A stretch of DNA of 53,478 nt from Psychrobacter sp. I-STPA10 (GCF_021012795.1 NZ_VFYU01000033.1:1-53478), one strand, 5' to 3'. Positions 1-10,199 are shown, numbered from the stretch's first letter. A program made the numbers and translations. The notes: generated by a model not told the origin, from the sequence alone.

Positions 1-45
1 CCCTCCCCCAGCCCCTCCCTAAGGGAGGGGAGCTATATCCTGCAT
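1..45. repeat. GC-rich dispersed repeat, truncated by window edge
   Basis: Runs of C followed by AAGGGAGGGG and then CTATAT. This is the reverse orientation of the repeat units seen at 44711, 46681 and the far end of the window. It is cut by the window start, so its full length is unknown. Confidence 0.6.
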
Positions 46-100
46 AACTTTTAAAAGTATTCTAGCTTTGCCCTTATAAACAAAACCTGAAAAGTGCTGT

Positions 101-240
101 TCCTCCCCCTCAGGGGGAGGTTAGGTGGGGGAATAGTGATAACTGTATTCCACAATCTAGCTCTATCCCCCAATCTTAAAAATTACGTCCCCCCTCCTTT
201 TTAAGGCAGGTGAGGAGCACTGCTCCGCAAGGGGGGTGGT
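101..240. repeat. two further GC-rich repeat units / hairpins
   Basis: At 101-131 a CCTCCCCCT/AGGGGGAGG hairpin is followed by a G-rich tail, as in the dispersed family. At 188-240 a second C-run (CCCCCCTCC) faces a G-run (GGGGGGTGG), with an inner GGAGCA/TGCTCC stem. I see no gene in 1-373; the region holds only these repeats, downstream of the minus-strand gene ending at 374. Confidence 0.5.
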
Positions 241-373
241 TTGCTGAGATAATTCCCAACCTACTCAATTATTGATAATTCTAAGCCTTCCTTGTGGGAA
301 GAAGGATTGGCTGGCTATCTTTATTACCCAGCCAAATATCAATTATTTAACCAATGACAAAAAACCAAAAAGC

Positions 374-3300
374 CTATTTTGACCGCACGGCACGCACATA
401 ATCATTATTGCCCTTATCGTAGCCGTAAGCGCCACCATGATAGAAGTACACGTCCCACGCATAGCCACTAAAGTTAACAACAGGCGAGGACGACCAATAG
501 TAGCTAGACTGTGTATTAGGAAAAACTGTAGTATCAACAGCAGGATTATAACGCCCATAATCTACAATACTGCGTAACTCCTCACGTTTTGGTAGTCGCC
601 AATCACTATAGCCACAGTAGTTGGCATTATTTAGTGCTTGGATATAAGCTTGGGTATCACAGCCAGAGCCTGTACAAACACCGCCGTTTTGTGTGCCTGC
701 ATGACCACCATTTTTGCTACTATCAGGGTTATACCATGTATAGGTATTGTCTTTATCCCTTAAGCCACCATCATCGGTTTTCTGCTCCCAGATAAGCCCT
801 GTTACCTTATCTTTGACACAGGTTTCACCATTGCGAGTTAATACTTCATACTCCATTGATTGACCTGCTTGTATTTCGCCATCTTGACCCAGACCAAACC
901 AGTCCTTACCTAAGGCTTGTAGGCTACATTCAAGCATGTTTTTATCAGCATTACCACATAATGTAATGCCTGTGGCAGTGAGTTTGGAGGTGGTGACTTG
1001 TTTTTTAGTCACTATCAAATTTTGAGTGGTGGTTAATTTGCGTCCATCACGACTTATCAAAACTGGCTTCACATCATATCGACCCGCTTTGCTATAAACA
1101 TGCGTAGGCAGTGCATCTACACTAAGACAGCTATTGCTCACCGTTTTTGTCTGTTGCAAGTTTCCATCACCCCAATTAATGTTATATCCTGTAAAACAAG
1201 CATTGGCGTGGGTGTTTTTTAATTTTAGCTTGAATAATTCACCAGTCTGAATGGTTTTAGGCAAATCATAGTTACCCAAGGAGAACTCCATCTGATAAGC
1301 TCCCTGATATAACACTTTACCAGTAACTGTCTCAATACTATATTTCACTGATTTTTCTTTATCTGGTGCTGTACATTCATAGATATGTTTGGTATCTGAC
1401 TTCACAATGGCTTTTTGTTGATAACAACCAGTTAGACGATAAGCGTTATTAGATAGCCCAATACCTTCAATAGTAATTCTAAATACTTCATTCGGTGTGG
1501 GATTTGGGTTGGATAGATAGACTTTGTTAATATTCGTTTTTAATGGAATAAACTTAATGGTATAAGTTTGAAAATCGTTATCAAAACCTTGTGAAGTCAC
1601 AATAATAGGTCTGGCATTCTCAACTTTGGCAGGAATATTAAAATAATATTTTGTAAAGGGAGTTGAAGTTTTATTATTTAGTAAATATTGATCTGCTATT
1701 TGGTAATCATAGGCTGTTTCTTTATACCATGGCTTACCCCAGACAGTACCTACATTACAAGCATTGCCTAAACTATTGCTACCATCTGCGACTATTGGTA
1801 ATGTAGTTTGATTAGCTGACTGGATACCTGCTTTATGTAGAGAAAAATCTGCATATCCTGTTGGTTTGGGTACAATTTTTCTAAGACATAAAGCTGTTGA
1901 TGCAAAATTCGTCAGAGATTTACCAGACTCAATAATAGTTACTTTTTGCAAGACACTAGAGAAAATAAGCGAATTTTGCTTCCATGGTGCAAATTGCGAA
2001 AATATAACAGGACGTTCTATTTTTACACCCATGACTATCTTAGTATTTGGCTCTACCTCTATGGTTTTATCTTGATTCATAAAATAAGATAAAACCTGCA
2101 TCTTACCTTGAGCATCTATAGAGTTCACCTGCATAAAGACATCCGCATTTGGATATGTCTTTATCTTTCCATCCGTTATTTTGGTCTCTAATGCACTGGG
2201 AGCAAATCCAATATCCCATAAAAATGGTAATACTTTATTCATGATTGTATTTGTTATTTGTACTGCAATTATAGCTTTTTTACCCTCTTTTAATATTCCT
2301 CTTAGGCGATGCATCTGTGTGCTACGTCCATCAATTTCTGCCATTCTTTGATACCAGTTTTTGACAGCCTTTTCAGTATCATCAACACTGAGCGACGAAG
2401 TGACAGCGCCAATAGAAATACGCATCAAAGCTTGTACCACAGATTCTGGATCTTCCTTAAGCTTCTTTTTAAATGAATCACTATCCCACACTAAGAAAAT
2501 ATAGCTTACCGTCAGTAATCCATTTCCAATAGCCAAATTCCTTCTTAATCTAATTTGCTCCTCTTTACTGCCCGTATGCTTTATATAATTTTCTTTATAT
2601 TTAAAAATAGACTTATTTAGATTACCGACAATATTAGTAAGAAAAATCTTCTTTTTTTCTTGCTCAGTCTTAGCATTTTTGTAGTCTTTAGCAAACTCTT
2701 TTTCAACAGCCGAAAATACATTTCCTACTACCTTTCTACCACTTTTTGCCATTGCCTTTTGGTATTGCACAGCAATGGTCTGTTTTAACTGCTTTTTTTC
2801 CTCACTTACATTGGCAACATAATTAATTGACTTAGCTATTTCATCATACATTGTTTTAGTTTGTTTAAAGTTTTTATAAAGCGGTGCAAAGTTAGGGTCA
2901 GTATTTGGGTCAACTCCCACTGCCGCAGCATATTTCTCTACTTCATCAATATATGCTTCACTAATAACTAAAAGTATTTGAATATCATTCAATACTTTTT
3001 TAGAATCTTTGGCTAATTTAGCTAGTTCTTTATATTGCTGAAACTGTTTATTAAGCTTTGCACCACTTGCTTTTGTATAATTATCCCGACCCGTCAAAGC
3101 TTCCGTGGTTAATGACATAAACTTTAATGAATTTAAGAATAACAATCCAACTCGATCATATTTTTCTTGTGGCGAATTAGTATTAGCAAAGATATCATTC
3201 AAACCACCACCGTGTACTCTTAACTTTGAGTTCTGCCAGTCTGTATGAGGTGGGTATAAAGCAGTATCTATATTAATAATTGTTGTTTTTTTTGAGCTTA

Positions 3301-3619
3301 AACGGTTAGTTATATCAAAATCTTCAATATTTTCTAAGTCTGGGAAATAACCATTCCATTTTATTTTATCCCAATCCACCTTAAAGCTAACCCATTGCTC
3401 ATTAGGACTAATAAGACGATAATCACCCTCTTTTCCTGTTTGTGAATTAACCCCTCTTATCAAATGATAAGTCAAATAATGATTATCAACAGTCAGTTTT
3501 TTATCATCTAAGGTTAAAGTCATGGCGTCACTAATCTGTGTAGAAGACTCAACTGCAAAAGTATTGCTAGTAACCAAGACACTCAAGGCAATACAAGCTG
3601 ATATATATGTTTTTTTCAT
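374..3619 (-). CDS. large exported protein with PKD-like and C-terminal DUF1566 (Lcl-type) domains
   Basis: The 1081-residue product starts with a typical signal peptide (basic MKK, hydrophobic core, about 23 residues), so it is exported. Residues about 150-420 are Lys/Gln-rich and probably helical. Residues about 806-874 look like a PKD/Ig-like fold (NINWGDG, then HVYSKAGRYDV). Residues about 934-1081 are a DUF1566 domain (TGLIWEQKT, DWRLPKREEL, YYWSSS), the type found at the C terminus of the Legionella Lcl adhesin. It lies 17 bp after the YidD-like gene and is probably co-transcribed with it. Base use is more AT-rich than in the downstream liu genes. A surface or adhesion role is an inference; no enzymatic motif is visible. 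Confidence 0.8.
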   Translation of the reverse strand: MKKTYISACIALSVLVTSNTFAVESSTQISDAMTLTLDDKKLTVDNHYLTYHLIRGVNSQTGKEGDYRLISPNEQWVSFKVDWDKIKWNGYFPDLENIEDFDITNRLSSKKTTIINIDTALYPPHTDWQNSKLRVHGGGLNDIFANTNSPQEKYDRVGLLFLNSLKFMSLTTEALTGRDNYTKASGAKLNKQFQQYKELAKLAKDSKKVLNDIQILLVISEAYIDEVEKYAAAVGVDPNTDPNFAPLYKNFKQTKTMYDEIAKSINYVANVSEEKKQLKQTIAVQYQKAMAKSGRKVVGNVFSAVEKEFAKDYKNAKTEQEKKKIFLTNIVGNLNKSIFKYKENYIKHTGSKEEQIRLRRNLAIGNGLLTVSYIFLVWDSDSFKKKLKEDPESVVQALMRISIGAVTSSLSVDDTEKAVKNWYQRMAEIDGRSTQMHRLRGILKEGKKAIIAVQITNTIMNKVLPFLWDIGFAPSALETKITDGKIKTYPNADVFMQVNSIDAQGKMQVLSYFMNQDKTIEVEPNTKIVMGVKIERPVIFSQFAPWKQNSLIFSSVLQKVTIIESGKSLTNFASTALCLRKIVPKPTGYADFSLHKAGIQSANQTTLPIVADGSNSLGNACNVGTVWGKPWYKETAYDYQIADQYLLNNKTSTPFTKYYFNIPAKVENARPIIVTSQGFDNDFQTYTIKFIPLKTNINKVYLSNPNPTPNEVFRITIEGIGLSNNAYRLTGCYQQKAIVKSDTKHIYECTAPDKEKSVKYSIETVTGKVLYQGAYQMEFSLGNYDLPKTIQTGELFKLKLKNTHANACFTGYNINWGDGNLQQTKTVSNSCLSVDALPTHVYSKAGRYDVKPVLISRDGRKLTTTQNLIVTKKQVTTSKLTATGITLCGNADKNMLECSLQALGKDWFGLGQDGEIQAGQSMEYEVLTRNGETCVKDKVTGLIWEQKTDDGGLRDKDNTYTWYNPDSSKNGGHAGTQNGGVCTGSGCDTQAYIQALNNANYCGYSDWRLPKREELRSIVDYGRYNPAVDTTVFPNTQSSYYWSSSPVVNFSGYAWDVYFYHGGAYGYDKGNNDYVRAVRSK

Positions 3620-3635
3620 GATGGCTATCCCTATT

Positions 3636-4538
3636 TTATTGAATCAAATCGTCAAAATTCATACTATCGTACATTTCATCTGATAGAACCATGGCTTCAG
3701 TTGAACAAAACGGGTCTAAAGGACAAGGACTATCTTTAATTTCACTCTCTAGTAACGCCACTAATTTTGGAAAATGTTCATGCGCTCTAACTCTTGCTTC
3801 AACTGCTTTAGTATTAGTAAATGTCACCCCAGCAAGTTGTGGTCTTCTAAGAAAAAATACCACCGCACTAGATTCCACATCCACAGTCAGATTAGTAGTA
3901 TTAGGATGCTTCCAAGCCATTAAAAAAGGTTCTCCAGACTCATTACTCACTCCAACAACATCCAAAGCGTCATTTTTTTCCGCCATCTCAACCACAGGTG
4001 ATACCAAAGCCTTCGCCTCACCATTCGCAATCACTGTATATCCCGTATCATTAGCAGGTAATATCTCTTTTGCCACTGCAATCTTGATTGGCACTTCTAC
4101 TGGCTTGGTATGTTCAACTTCAGTTGTATCATCCTTACATTCACTCCCTGTACAGCACCCCGTAACCATCATCAATGTCACGACTGCCACACCCGATTTC
4201 ATATATGCCTGACGATAACTAAAACCATGCTCATAAGCCAGATATTGACACGCTTGGCGACGAGCCAAAATTTGACTGACGGCAACATTAAATGATTCTG
4301 ACTGCAACACTTGTTTTGCATGGGCAGAACAGCTTAACTCCCCTTTCTGAGTATGGGCGCACTGGTACTGCTTACGTGGTGATATGTGTTTTTGATACCA
4401 ATCAATCACTGCCATTAGCAGAGGTAAAAGTAGCCATGCTAGTGATGCACTCAACAAATGGTCTCTTTTCTTCATTTGCACCTGATCTTTATCCTGCTGA
4501 CTCAAGGTGACTTGAGGCAATAATCTCTTTCTACTCAT
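3636..4538 (-). CDS. YidD-like domain joined to a lipoprotein-like domain
   Basis: The product has 300 residues. Residues about 28-105 carry a hydrophobic helix and then IDWYQKHISPRKQYQC and SCSAHAKQVL, which match the core of the YidD family (membrane-insertion efficiency factor, normally about 70-110 residues). At M113 a second, complete lipoprotein signal appears inside the same frame (MKSGVAVVTLMMVTG followed by C128), and the remaining roughly 170 residues match no family I recognise. The ATG has AAGGA nine bases upstream. This is not the housekeeping yidD, which sits beside rnpA and yidC. It may be two fused genes, a two-helix membrane protein, or a frame with an internal second start. 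The downstream partner is the large exported DUF1566 protein. Confidence 0.7.
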   Translation of the reverse strand: MSRKRLLPQVTLSQQDKDQVQMKKRDHLLSASLAWLLLPLLMAVIDWYQKHISPRKQYQCAHTQKGELSCSAHAKQVLQSESFNVAVSQILARRQACQYLAYEHGFSYRQAYMKSGVAVVTLMMVTGCCTGSECKDDTTEVEHTKPVEVPIKIAVAKEILPANDTGYTVIANGEAKALVSPVVEMAEKNDALDVVGVSNESGEPFLMAWKHPNTTNLTVDVESSAVVFFLRRPQLAGVTFTNTKAVEARVRAHEHFPKLVALLESEIKDSPCPLDPFCSTEAMVLSDEMYDSMNFDDLIQ

Positions 4539-4629
4539 TTCCTTGTATCCTTATATTTACTAATTTATATATAAAATGTATAAAAATTTAACTTATGTAT
4601 CTTTTATACCATAAAAATAAACAAAAATC

Positions 4630-4647
4630 TGTCCGAATAGTCGGACA
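4630..4647. promoter_or_regulatory. perfect 18-bp palindrome upstream of the YidD-like operon
   Basis: TGTCCGA-ATAG-TCGGACA has two perfect 7-bp arms around a 4-bp centre. It lies about 92 bp upstream of the start codon at 4538, in a stretch that is otherwise almost all A/T. Position and symmetry suggest an operator for a dimeric regulator. A stem-loop is possible, but there is no T-tract. No regulator gene is next to it. Confidence 0.5.
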
Positions 4648-4756
4648 CTTTTCACTATATTTCATAACCAAATGAAATATTTAGAAAAAAAATTTTCTAT
4701 AAAATTCATTGGGTATAAATTGCTATTTTTTTAAATATTAAGTGAACAATAAATAT

Positions 4757-4787
4757 AAAAAAACCCGACCATAAAGTCGGGTTTTTT
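4757..4787 (-). terminator. rho-independent terminator of the liu operon
   Basis: A CCCGAC/GTCGGG stem is flanked by A-runs on one side and T-runs on the other, so it can work in both directions. It lies 39 bp beyond the stop codon of liuA and would end the leucine-degradation transcript. Confidence 0.85.
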
Positions 4788-4825
4788 AGTGTTAACTTAA
4801 TAAGATGAAATCTATCTATTGCTAT

Positions 4826-6001
4826 CTATTTGGTCTCATTAAATAGCTCACGCCCAATGAGCATACGGCGGATTTCGCTTGTACCTGCACCAATCTCATA
4901 CAGCTTAGCATCACGCCATAGGCGACCAAGTGGATATTCGTTGGTATAGCCATTGCCACCAAAGATTTGGATGCCCTCACCTGCCATCCAAGTGGCTTTT
5001 TCGGCACACCATAAGATAACACTGGCACAGTCTTTACGCACTTGACGGCTATGTCCTGCCCCAAGCTGGTCAAGGTTTTTGCCGACAGTGTATAAATAGC
5101 TGCGTCCTGCCTGCAAGACGGTATACATATCCGCCACTTTGCCCTGGATAAGCTGAAACTCACCAATAGACTGCCCAAATTGCTTACGGTCATGAATATA
5201 TGGAATGACATTATCCATCACTGCTTGCATGATACCAACAGGACCTGCCGCCAATACCGCACGCTCATAATCCAAACCACTCATCAATACTTTAACGCCA
5301 TTGTTTAAACCACCTAGGATATTTTTATCGGGAACAAAGACATTTTCAAAGGTCATCTCGCCAGTGTGACTACCCCGCATACCCAGTTTGTCAAGCTTTT
5401 GTGCCGTGCCAAAGCCTTCCATGCCTTTTTCGACCAAAAAGGCGGTGATACCTTTTGCCCCAAGCTCAGGGTCAGTTTTGGCATAGACGACCATTACGTC
5501 TGCATCAGGACCATTGGTAATCCACATTTTGGTACCGTTTAATACATAACCACCATCAGCTTGGGTCGCTTTTAGCTTCATACTGGTCACATCTGAACCC
5601 GCACCAGGTTCACTCATTGCTAACGCACCGATAAATTCACCACTAATCAGCTTGGGCAAAAACTTTTGTTTTTGCGCATCATCGCCATTACGTTTGATTT
5701 GGTTAACGCAGAGGTTTGAGTGAGCCCCATAACTTAAGGCAACTGAGGCAGAGGCTCGGCTAATCTCTTCCATGGCGACCATGTGGGCAACATAGCCCAT
5801 GTCCACTCCGCCATATTGCTCAGGAACGGTGATACCATGCAGACCTAAATCGCCCATTTTTTGCCATAAGTCCATTGGGAATTGGTCACTGCTGTCAATT
5901 TCGGCAGCTCGGGGGGCAATTTCACTGTCTGCAAAGCTACGTACGCTGTCTCGTAGGGCGTTAATGTCGTCACCAAGTTGGTAGTCTAATCCTAAGTTCA
6001 T
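4826..6001 (-). CDS. liuA: isovaleryl-CoA dehydrogenase
   Basis: This is an FAD-dependent acyl-CoA dehydrogenase that oxidises isovaleryl-CoA to 3-methylcrotonyl-CoA in leucine degradation, passing electrons to ETF. The length of 391 residues is typical. Visible motifs are [11 protein letters not shown] (125-138), WITNGPDAD (160-168) and a Glu at 246 in SGLDYER; this Glu position is the one characteristic of isovaleryl-CoA dehydrogenases rather than short- or medium-chain enzymes. The C terminus has [24 protein letters not shown] lies eight bases before the ATG. It is the last gene of the liu operon, 28 bp after mvaB, and is followed by a clear terminator. Confidence 0.95.
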   Translation of the reverse strand: MNLGLDYQLGDDINALRDSVRSFADSEIAPRAAEIDSSDQFPMDLWQKMGDLGLHGITVPEQYGGVDMGYVAHMVAMEEISRASASVALSYGAHSNLCVNQIKRNGDDAQKQKFLPKLISGEFIGALAMSEPGAGSDVTSMKLKATQADGGYVLNGTKMWITNGPDADVMVVYAKTDPELGAKGITAFLVEKGMEGFGTAQKLDKLGMRGSHTGEMTFENVFVPDKNILGGLNNGVKVLMSGLDYERAVLAAGPVGIMQAVMDNVIPYIHDRKQFGQSIGEFQLIQGKVADMYTVLQAGRSYLYTVGKNLDQLGAGHSRQVRKDCASVILWCAEKATWMAGEGIQIFGGNGYTNEYPLGRLWRDAKLYEIGAGTSEIRRMLIGRELFNETK

Positions 6002-6029
6002 AAGTATTTCCTTGTGTTGGGTAGTATTT

Positions 6030-6947
6030 TTATTTACGTTTATTAATTAAAGCTCGGGCGACTCGTGAGCCATTGTCTCTGCCTAAAAATTCACTGATTC
6101 GCTCGCCAACGCTGACCAGTTTGTCAAGGTCGATGCCTGTTTCGATATCCATGCCGTGCAGCATATAGACGACATCTTCGGTGGCGACATTACCCGTTGC
6201 CCCTTTGGCATAGGGACACCCACCCAAACCAGCAACTGAGGTGTCAAACTGACTGACGCCTAGCTGTAAGGCGGCAAGGGTATTAGCGAGGGCTTGCCCG
6301 TAGGTGTCGTGAAAATGCCCTGAGATGTTGGCAACATCAATATAATCAAAGGCGGCTTTTAGGGCGTTTTGTACTTTGATGGGGGTGCCAACGCCAATGG
6401 TATCGGCAATGCCCAAATGCTCTGCACCAATGTCAATCAGTTGTTTACAGACAGTAGCAACTTGACTGGGGGTAACCTCACCTTCATAAGGACAACCCAC
6501 CGTACAAGAGATAACACCTCGTACTTTAAAGCCTTGGGCTTTAGCAGCGGCAGCAACGGGGGCAAAACGCTCAATGCTTTCAGCAATGCTACAGTTGAGG
6601 TTTTTTTGGCTAAAGGCTTCACTGGCTGAAGCAAAAATCACCACTTCATCGGGGCGATAGGCGACAGCATTGTCAAAGCCGCGCATATTGGGTACGAGTA
6701 CGGAATAGCAAACATCGTCACGGCGGTTTTGGGCAATGTGTGCCATGATGTCGCTGTTATCTGCCATTTGGGGTACCCATTTGGGCGAGACAAAGCTGGT
6801 GGCTTCGAGTTTTTTGATACCTGCATCAATCAAACCATCAATAAGCTGTAGTTTGACTTCTGTGGGGACGGGCTGTTTTTCGTTTTGTAAGCCGTCTCTT
6901 GCACCCACATCAATAATGGTGACTTGCTGGGGGTAGTCTATGCTCAT
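6030..6947 (-). CDS. mvaB: hydroxymethylglutaryl-CoA lyase
   Basis: It cleaves 3-hydroxy-3-methylglutaryl-CoA to acetoacetate and acetyl-CoA, the last step of leucine degradation (called liuE in Pseudomonas). The 305-residue TIM-barrel enzyme shows the metal and substrate motif [11 protein letters not shown] near the N terminus, the family signature with catalytic Cys ([20 protein letters not shown]) and HFHDTYG for metal binding. AAGGA precedes the ATG at good spacing. It lies between liuD and liuA, 41 bp after liuD, as expected for the operon. Confidence 0.95.
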   Translation of the reverse strand: MSIDYPQQVTIIDVGARDGLQNEKQPVPTEVKLQLIDGLIDAGIKKLEATSFVSPKWVPQMADNSDIMAHIAQNRRDDVCYSVLVPNMRGFDNAVAYRPDEVVIFASASEAFSQKNLNCSIAESIERFAPVAAAAKAQGFKVRGVISCTVGCPYEGEVTPSQVATVCKQLIDIGAEHLGIADTIGVGTPIKVQNALKAAFDYIDVANISGHFHDTYGQALANTLAALQLGVSQFDTSVAGLGGCPYAKGATGNVATEDVVYMLHGMDIETGIDLDKLVSVGERISEFLGRDNGSRVARALINKRK

Positions 6948-6988
6948 GGCAATATCCTTATACCTTGCGATGGTTAAAAATTGGCAAC

Positions 6989-9211
6989 TTAGTCATCAAT
7001 CGGAGTCAAGCGTAATAATTCATCGCCATCGGCAACAAGGTCACCTGCCGCAAATAACAGCTCGGCGACCACGCCATCGCTTGGGGCAGTGATGGTATGT
7101 TCGATTTTCATCGCTTCGATAACGGCTAATGGCTCACCTTGTTTAACGCTATCCCCCACTGCAACTTTAAAGGCAACCACTTGCCCCGGCATGGGAGATT
7201 TTAGGCTACCGCCTGCTTGAGCTTCTTCACCTGTATTGGCTCTTGGGTCAATCAGGATAATATGTCCGCTACCATTATCGGTAAATACAGCGATATTTTC
7301 GCCATTATGAGAGGCATTTGCACTACTTGGGTGTTGCCAACTTTGCACGCTTTGGCGTATGCCATCAAGCCATAAGATATGGGTATGTTTATCTTGATTT
7401 TGATACTCAACCTGCCCTGTATATAGTGGCTCATTGTTTTTTTGCTGACTGGCTTTTTGCTGACCATCCTCTTTCTCGTCGCCATCTAACGCCTGATTTT
7501 GATAAATGCTTAGGGTAAATCGACCTTGACTTTGACCTTGTTCTTGAATATCAGCAGTGGTGTTATCTTTAGGTTGCCAGTTACTAAGGGTTGCAGTTAA
7601 TATTAATTCCTTATTGCTACTTTGAGCATTTTGGTCATCTTGTAAATCGCCCTGATAATCTTCAACAATCAATTGGAAATGACGTTGATACGGGGTATAT
7701 GCCCGCCAGCCTGACTGTTTGCTAAATGGGTCATTGCTGTATCCAGTCGCTTGTCTACCAGATTGACCGCTACATTCGCTGGCAAGTTTTTGGCTAATGG
7801 CAGTTGTCACCAATAATGGTAAAGACAAACGTTGCTGATGGAACAAGTGCTGTTTTTCTCGCTCAATCAGTGCAGTGTCTAAGTTGGCTTGTGAAAAAGA
7901 CTCGGTTGCTAAGATATGACGCAAAAATGCCACATTATTAGGCAGCCCGACAATACGAGTCTGAGCTAATGCTTGGTCAAGTTTGGCTAGGGCTTGCTCA
8001 CGACTGGGGGCATGGACAATCAATTTGGCAATCATCGAATCATAAAAGGGGCTAATCACATCACCCTCACCGACACCATCGTCTATACGCACATCAGCAA
8101 TGGCGAAACTTTGATGTTCAGGTTTTTGATAGGTAAATAGCGTGCCTGTGGCAGGTAAAAATTGATTGTCAGGGTTTTCGGCACAGATACGCGCTTCGAT
8201 AGCATGACCATTAATTGTTAGCTCATCTTGACGCTTGGGCAATGGTTCACCTGCTGCCACTCGCAATTGCCACTCGACCAAGTCCACCCCTGTGATGGCT
8301 TCGGTGACAGGGTGCTCCACCTGCAAGCGGGTGTTCATCTCCATAAAATAAAAGCTCATCTGCCCTTGACGCTGCTCAACGATAAATTCTACCGTACCAG
8401 CACCGACATAGTTAACCGCTTGTGCAGCATTAATGGCAGCTTGCCCCATTGCTTGACGCATCTGCTCATCAACATCAGGAGCAGGTGCTTCTTCTAGTAC
8501 CTTTTGATGCCGACGCTGCACCGAGCAATCACGTTCAAATAAATGTACATAGTTACCATGTTTGTCACCAAAGACTTGAATTTCAATATGACGAGGTTTT
8601 AGGGCGTATTTTTCAATCAATACACTGTCATTGCCAAAACTGGTAATGGCTTCACGGCGACATGAGTCTAGCAAGCTAATAAAATCTTCACTACGTTCAA
8701 CCAGTCGCATACCTTTACCACCACCGCCTGAGCTGGCTTTGATAAGTACAGGATAGCCAATCTGGTCAGCTTGCTGATGCAAAAATTCAGGATCTTGATT
8801 CTCACCATGATAACCGGGGATAAGCGGTACTTGGGCTTGCTCCATCAACCGTTTCGACTCAGCTTTTAGCCCCATCGCCGTAATTGCCGAAGCTGGAGGC
8901 CCAATAAAAGCAATACCTGCATCTTCACAAGCTTGAGCAAAGGCATCATTTTCACTTAAAAATCCATAGCCGGGGTGAATGGCTTCGGCATTGGTTTGTT
9001 TGGCAATCTCAATAATGGCATCGCCTCGCAGATAGCTGTCTTTGGGCGATGAGCCACCCAAATAAACAGCTTCATCACAGACACTAACATGCTTGGCATC
9101 ACGGTCAGCATCTGAGTACACCGCTACGGTACGAATACCCATGCGTTTGGCAGTGGCTGCCACACGGCAAGCAATTTCTCCACGATTGGCAATTAAGATT
9201 TTTGAAAACAT
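6989..9211 (-). CDS. liuD: methylcrotonyl-CoA carboxylase, biotin carboxylase/biotin carrier (alpha) subunit
   Basis: It carboxylates its own biotin with ATP and bicarbonate; LiuB then passes the carboxyl group to 3-methylcrotonyl-CoA. Residues 1-450 are a biotin carboxylase ([27 protein letters not shown] loop, [14 protein letters not shown]). The biotin attachment site is EAMKIEHT, with Lys 702 near the C terminus. At 740 residues it is longer than many homologues (about 650-680). The excess lies in a Gln/Asp-rich, low-complexity stretch of the linker domain (about 480-640). AGGAAGG stands just before the ATG. The similar accC at 23104 belongs to acetyl-CoA carboxylase and lacks the carrier domain. 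Confidence 0.94.
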   Translation of the reverse strand: MFSKILIANRGEIACRVAATAKRMGIRTVAVYSDADRDAKHVSVCDEAVYLGGSSPKDSYLRGDAIIEIAKQTNAEAIHPGYGFLSENDAFAQACEDAGIAFIGPPASAITAMGLKAESKRLMEQAQVPLIPGYHGENQDPEFLHQQADQIGYPVLIKASSGGGGKGMRLVERSEDFISLLDSCRREAITSFGNDSVLIEKYALKPRHIEIQVFGDKHGNYVHLFERDCSVQRRHQKVLEEAPAPDVDEQMRQAMGQAAINAAQAVNYVGAGTVEFIVEQRQGQMSFYFMEMNTRLQVEHPVTEAITGVDLVEWQLRVAAGEPLPKRQDELTINGHAIEARICAENPDNQFLPATGTLFTYQKPEHQSFAIADVRIDDGVGEGDVISPFYDSMIAKLIVHAPSREQALAKLDQALAQTRIVGLPNNVAFLRHILATESFSQANLDTALIEREKQHLFHQQRLSLPLLVTTAISQKLASECSGQSGRQATGYSNDPFSKQSGWRAYTPYQRHFQLIVEDYQGDLQDDQNAQSSNKELILTATLSNWQPKDNTTADIQEQGQSQGRFTLSIYQNQALDGDEKEDGQQKASQQKNNEPLYTGQVEYQNQDKHTHILWLDGIRQSVQSWQHPSSANASHNGENIAVFTDNGSGHIILIDPRANTGEEAQAGGSLKSPMPGQVVAFKVAVGDSVKQGEPLAVIEAMKIEHTITAPSDGVVAELLFAAGDLVADGDELLRLTPIDD

Positions 9212-9327
9212 AACCTTCCTTGTTTTGGCTAGACCTTGTTTTGGCTAAATAAATATATTGCGACTTATTTGGCTATTTAAACAACTTTCTACTTATTTCT
9301 ACTTAAATTTATAACTGAGTCGAGGTA

Positions 9328-10176
9328 TTAACGTACATACTTATTACTGTGTGCATCAAATGTTAACCAATAGCTTTCTCGGGTTGTCGTCGTTTTTGAC
9401 TCTACTGGCTCACCCTCAATGGCTGGGGTCACCTGATGAATCAAGTTCACTCGTAATGGATAAAAACCATTACTCATTTTACTTGTATCTAATATTTTGA
9501 CGTTACCTTCCGTTTCTGTCCACTCTTCATATCCCATATAACTGTGGCTAAGCTCCAATTCAGCAACGTCTTGAATTTTATTGCCAATCGGTGCATACAT
9601 CACCCATTGACTGCTGCTTTCTCCACCTGCTCCTGAGCCATAAAACTCACCAACCCAGCCAAATTTATCGGCTCCCACAGCCACCAACTTAAAGCCATCA
9701 TCACCATTACTCATACTCATTTGTGACTTGCCCCATTGTCCATTGGGAATATAAGGGGTACTGGCAGACAAGCGCCATTGACCATTAGTTGGCTGTTGAC
9801 CTAATATAAATAAGCCATCCAATCCTTGACTGACATGTCCTATAGGCTGCTCGTCATCTTCGACCATGTCACTTGATACCATCATATACAGAATAGGCTC
9901 ACCATTGACTGTTTTTTGGGTGATGCTATCAATCTTCATGCAATATCTATCTTGATAAGTAGTGCCATAATCTGTGGTGTATTTATAGGTATATCGCAAA
10001 CATTGATGCTGATTATCATAATCATTGCCATAATATTGAGTCAAAATCTGCTCAATTTTTGTCACCGCCTCGGTGGGTAGTTTTTCAGATGGCGTTGGCT
10101 CAGCTTGCACTACATGGCTAGTTGCCAATAATGCTAACGATATCAGCAAATAACTAACATTTTTTGAGTATTTCAT
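9328..10176 (-). CDS. exported protein of unknown function inside the liu operon
   Basis: I do not recognise the family. From the ATG at 10176 the product has 282 residues and a clean signal peptide (MKYSKNVSYLL... ending VVQA before EP), so it is probably periplasmic. The mature part is Tyr/Gly/Ser-rich with no visible catalytic motif or lipobox. An upstream TTG at 10212 would overlap liuC and place a charged stretch before the signal, so the ATG is preferred. It lies 23 bp after liuC and 116 bp before liuD, in the same direction, so it is very probably transcribed with the leucine genes although it has no known role there. Confidence 0.75.
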   Translation of the reverse strand: MKYSKNVSYLLISLALLATSHVVQAEPTPSEKLPTEAVTKIEQILTQYYGNDYDNQHQCLRYTYKYTTDYGTTYQDRYCMKIDSITQKTVNGEPILYMMVSSDMVEDDEQPIGHVSQGLDGLFILGQQPTNGQWRLSASTPYIPNGQWGKSQMSMSNGDDGFKLVAVGADKFGWVGEFYGSGAGGESSSQWVMYAPIGNKIQDVAELELSHSYMGYEEWTETEGNVKILDTSKMSNGFYPLRVNLIHQVTPAIEGEPVESKTTTTRESYWLTFDAHSNKYVR

Positions 10177-10199
10177 ATATAAATTTGCCTTATCTATAT

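Noticed and set aside
6369..6629. 86-codon plus-strand frame inside mvaB and similar frames inside the liu and acc genes
   Set aside because: They lie opposite or out of frame within genes of certain identity; typical shadows.
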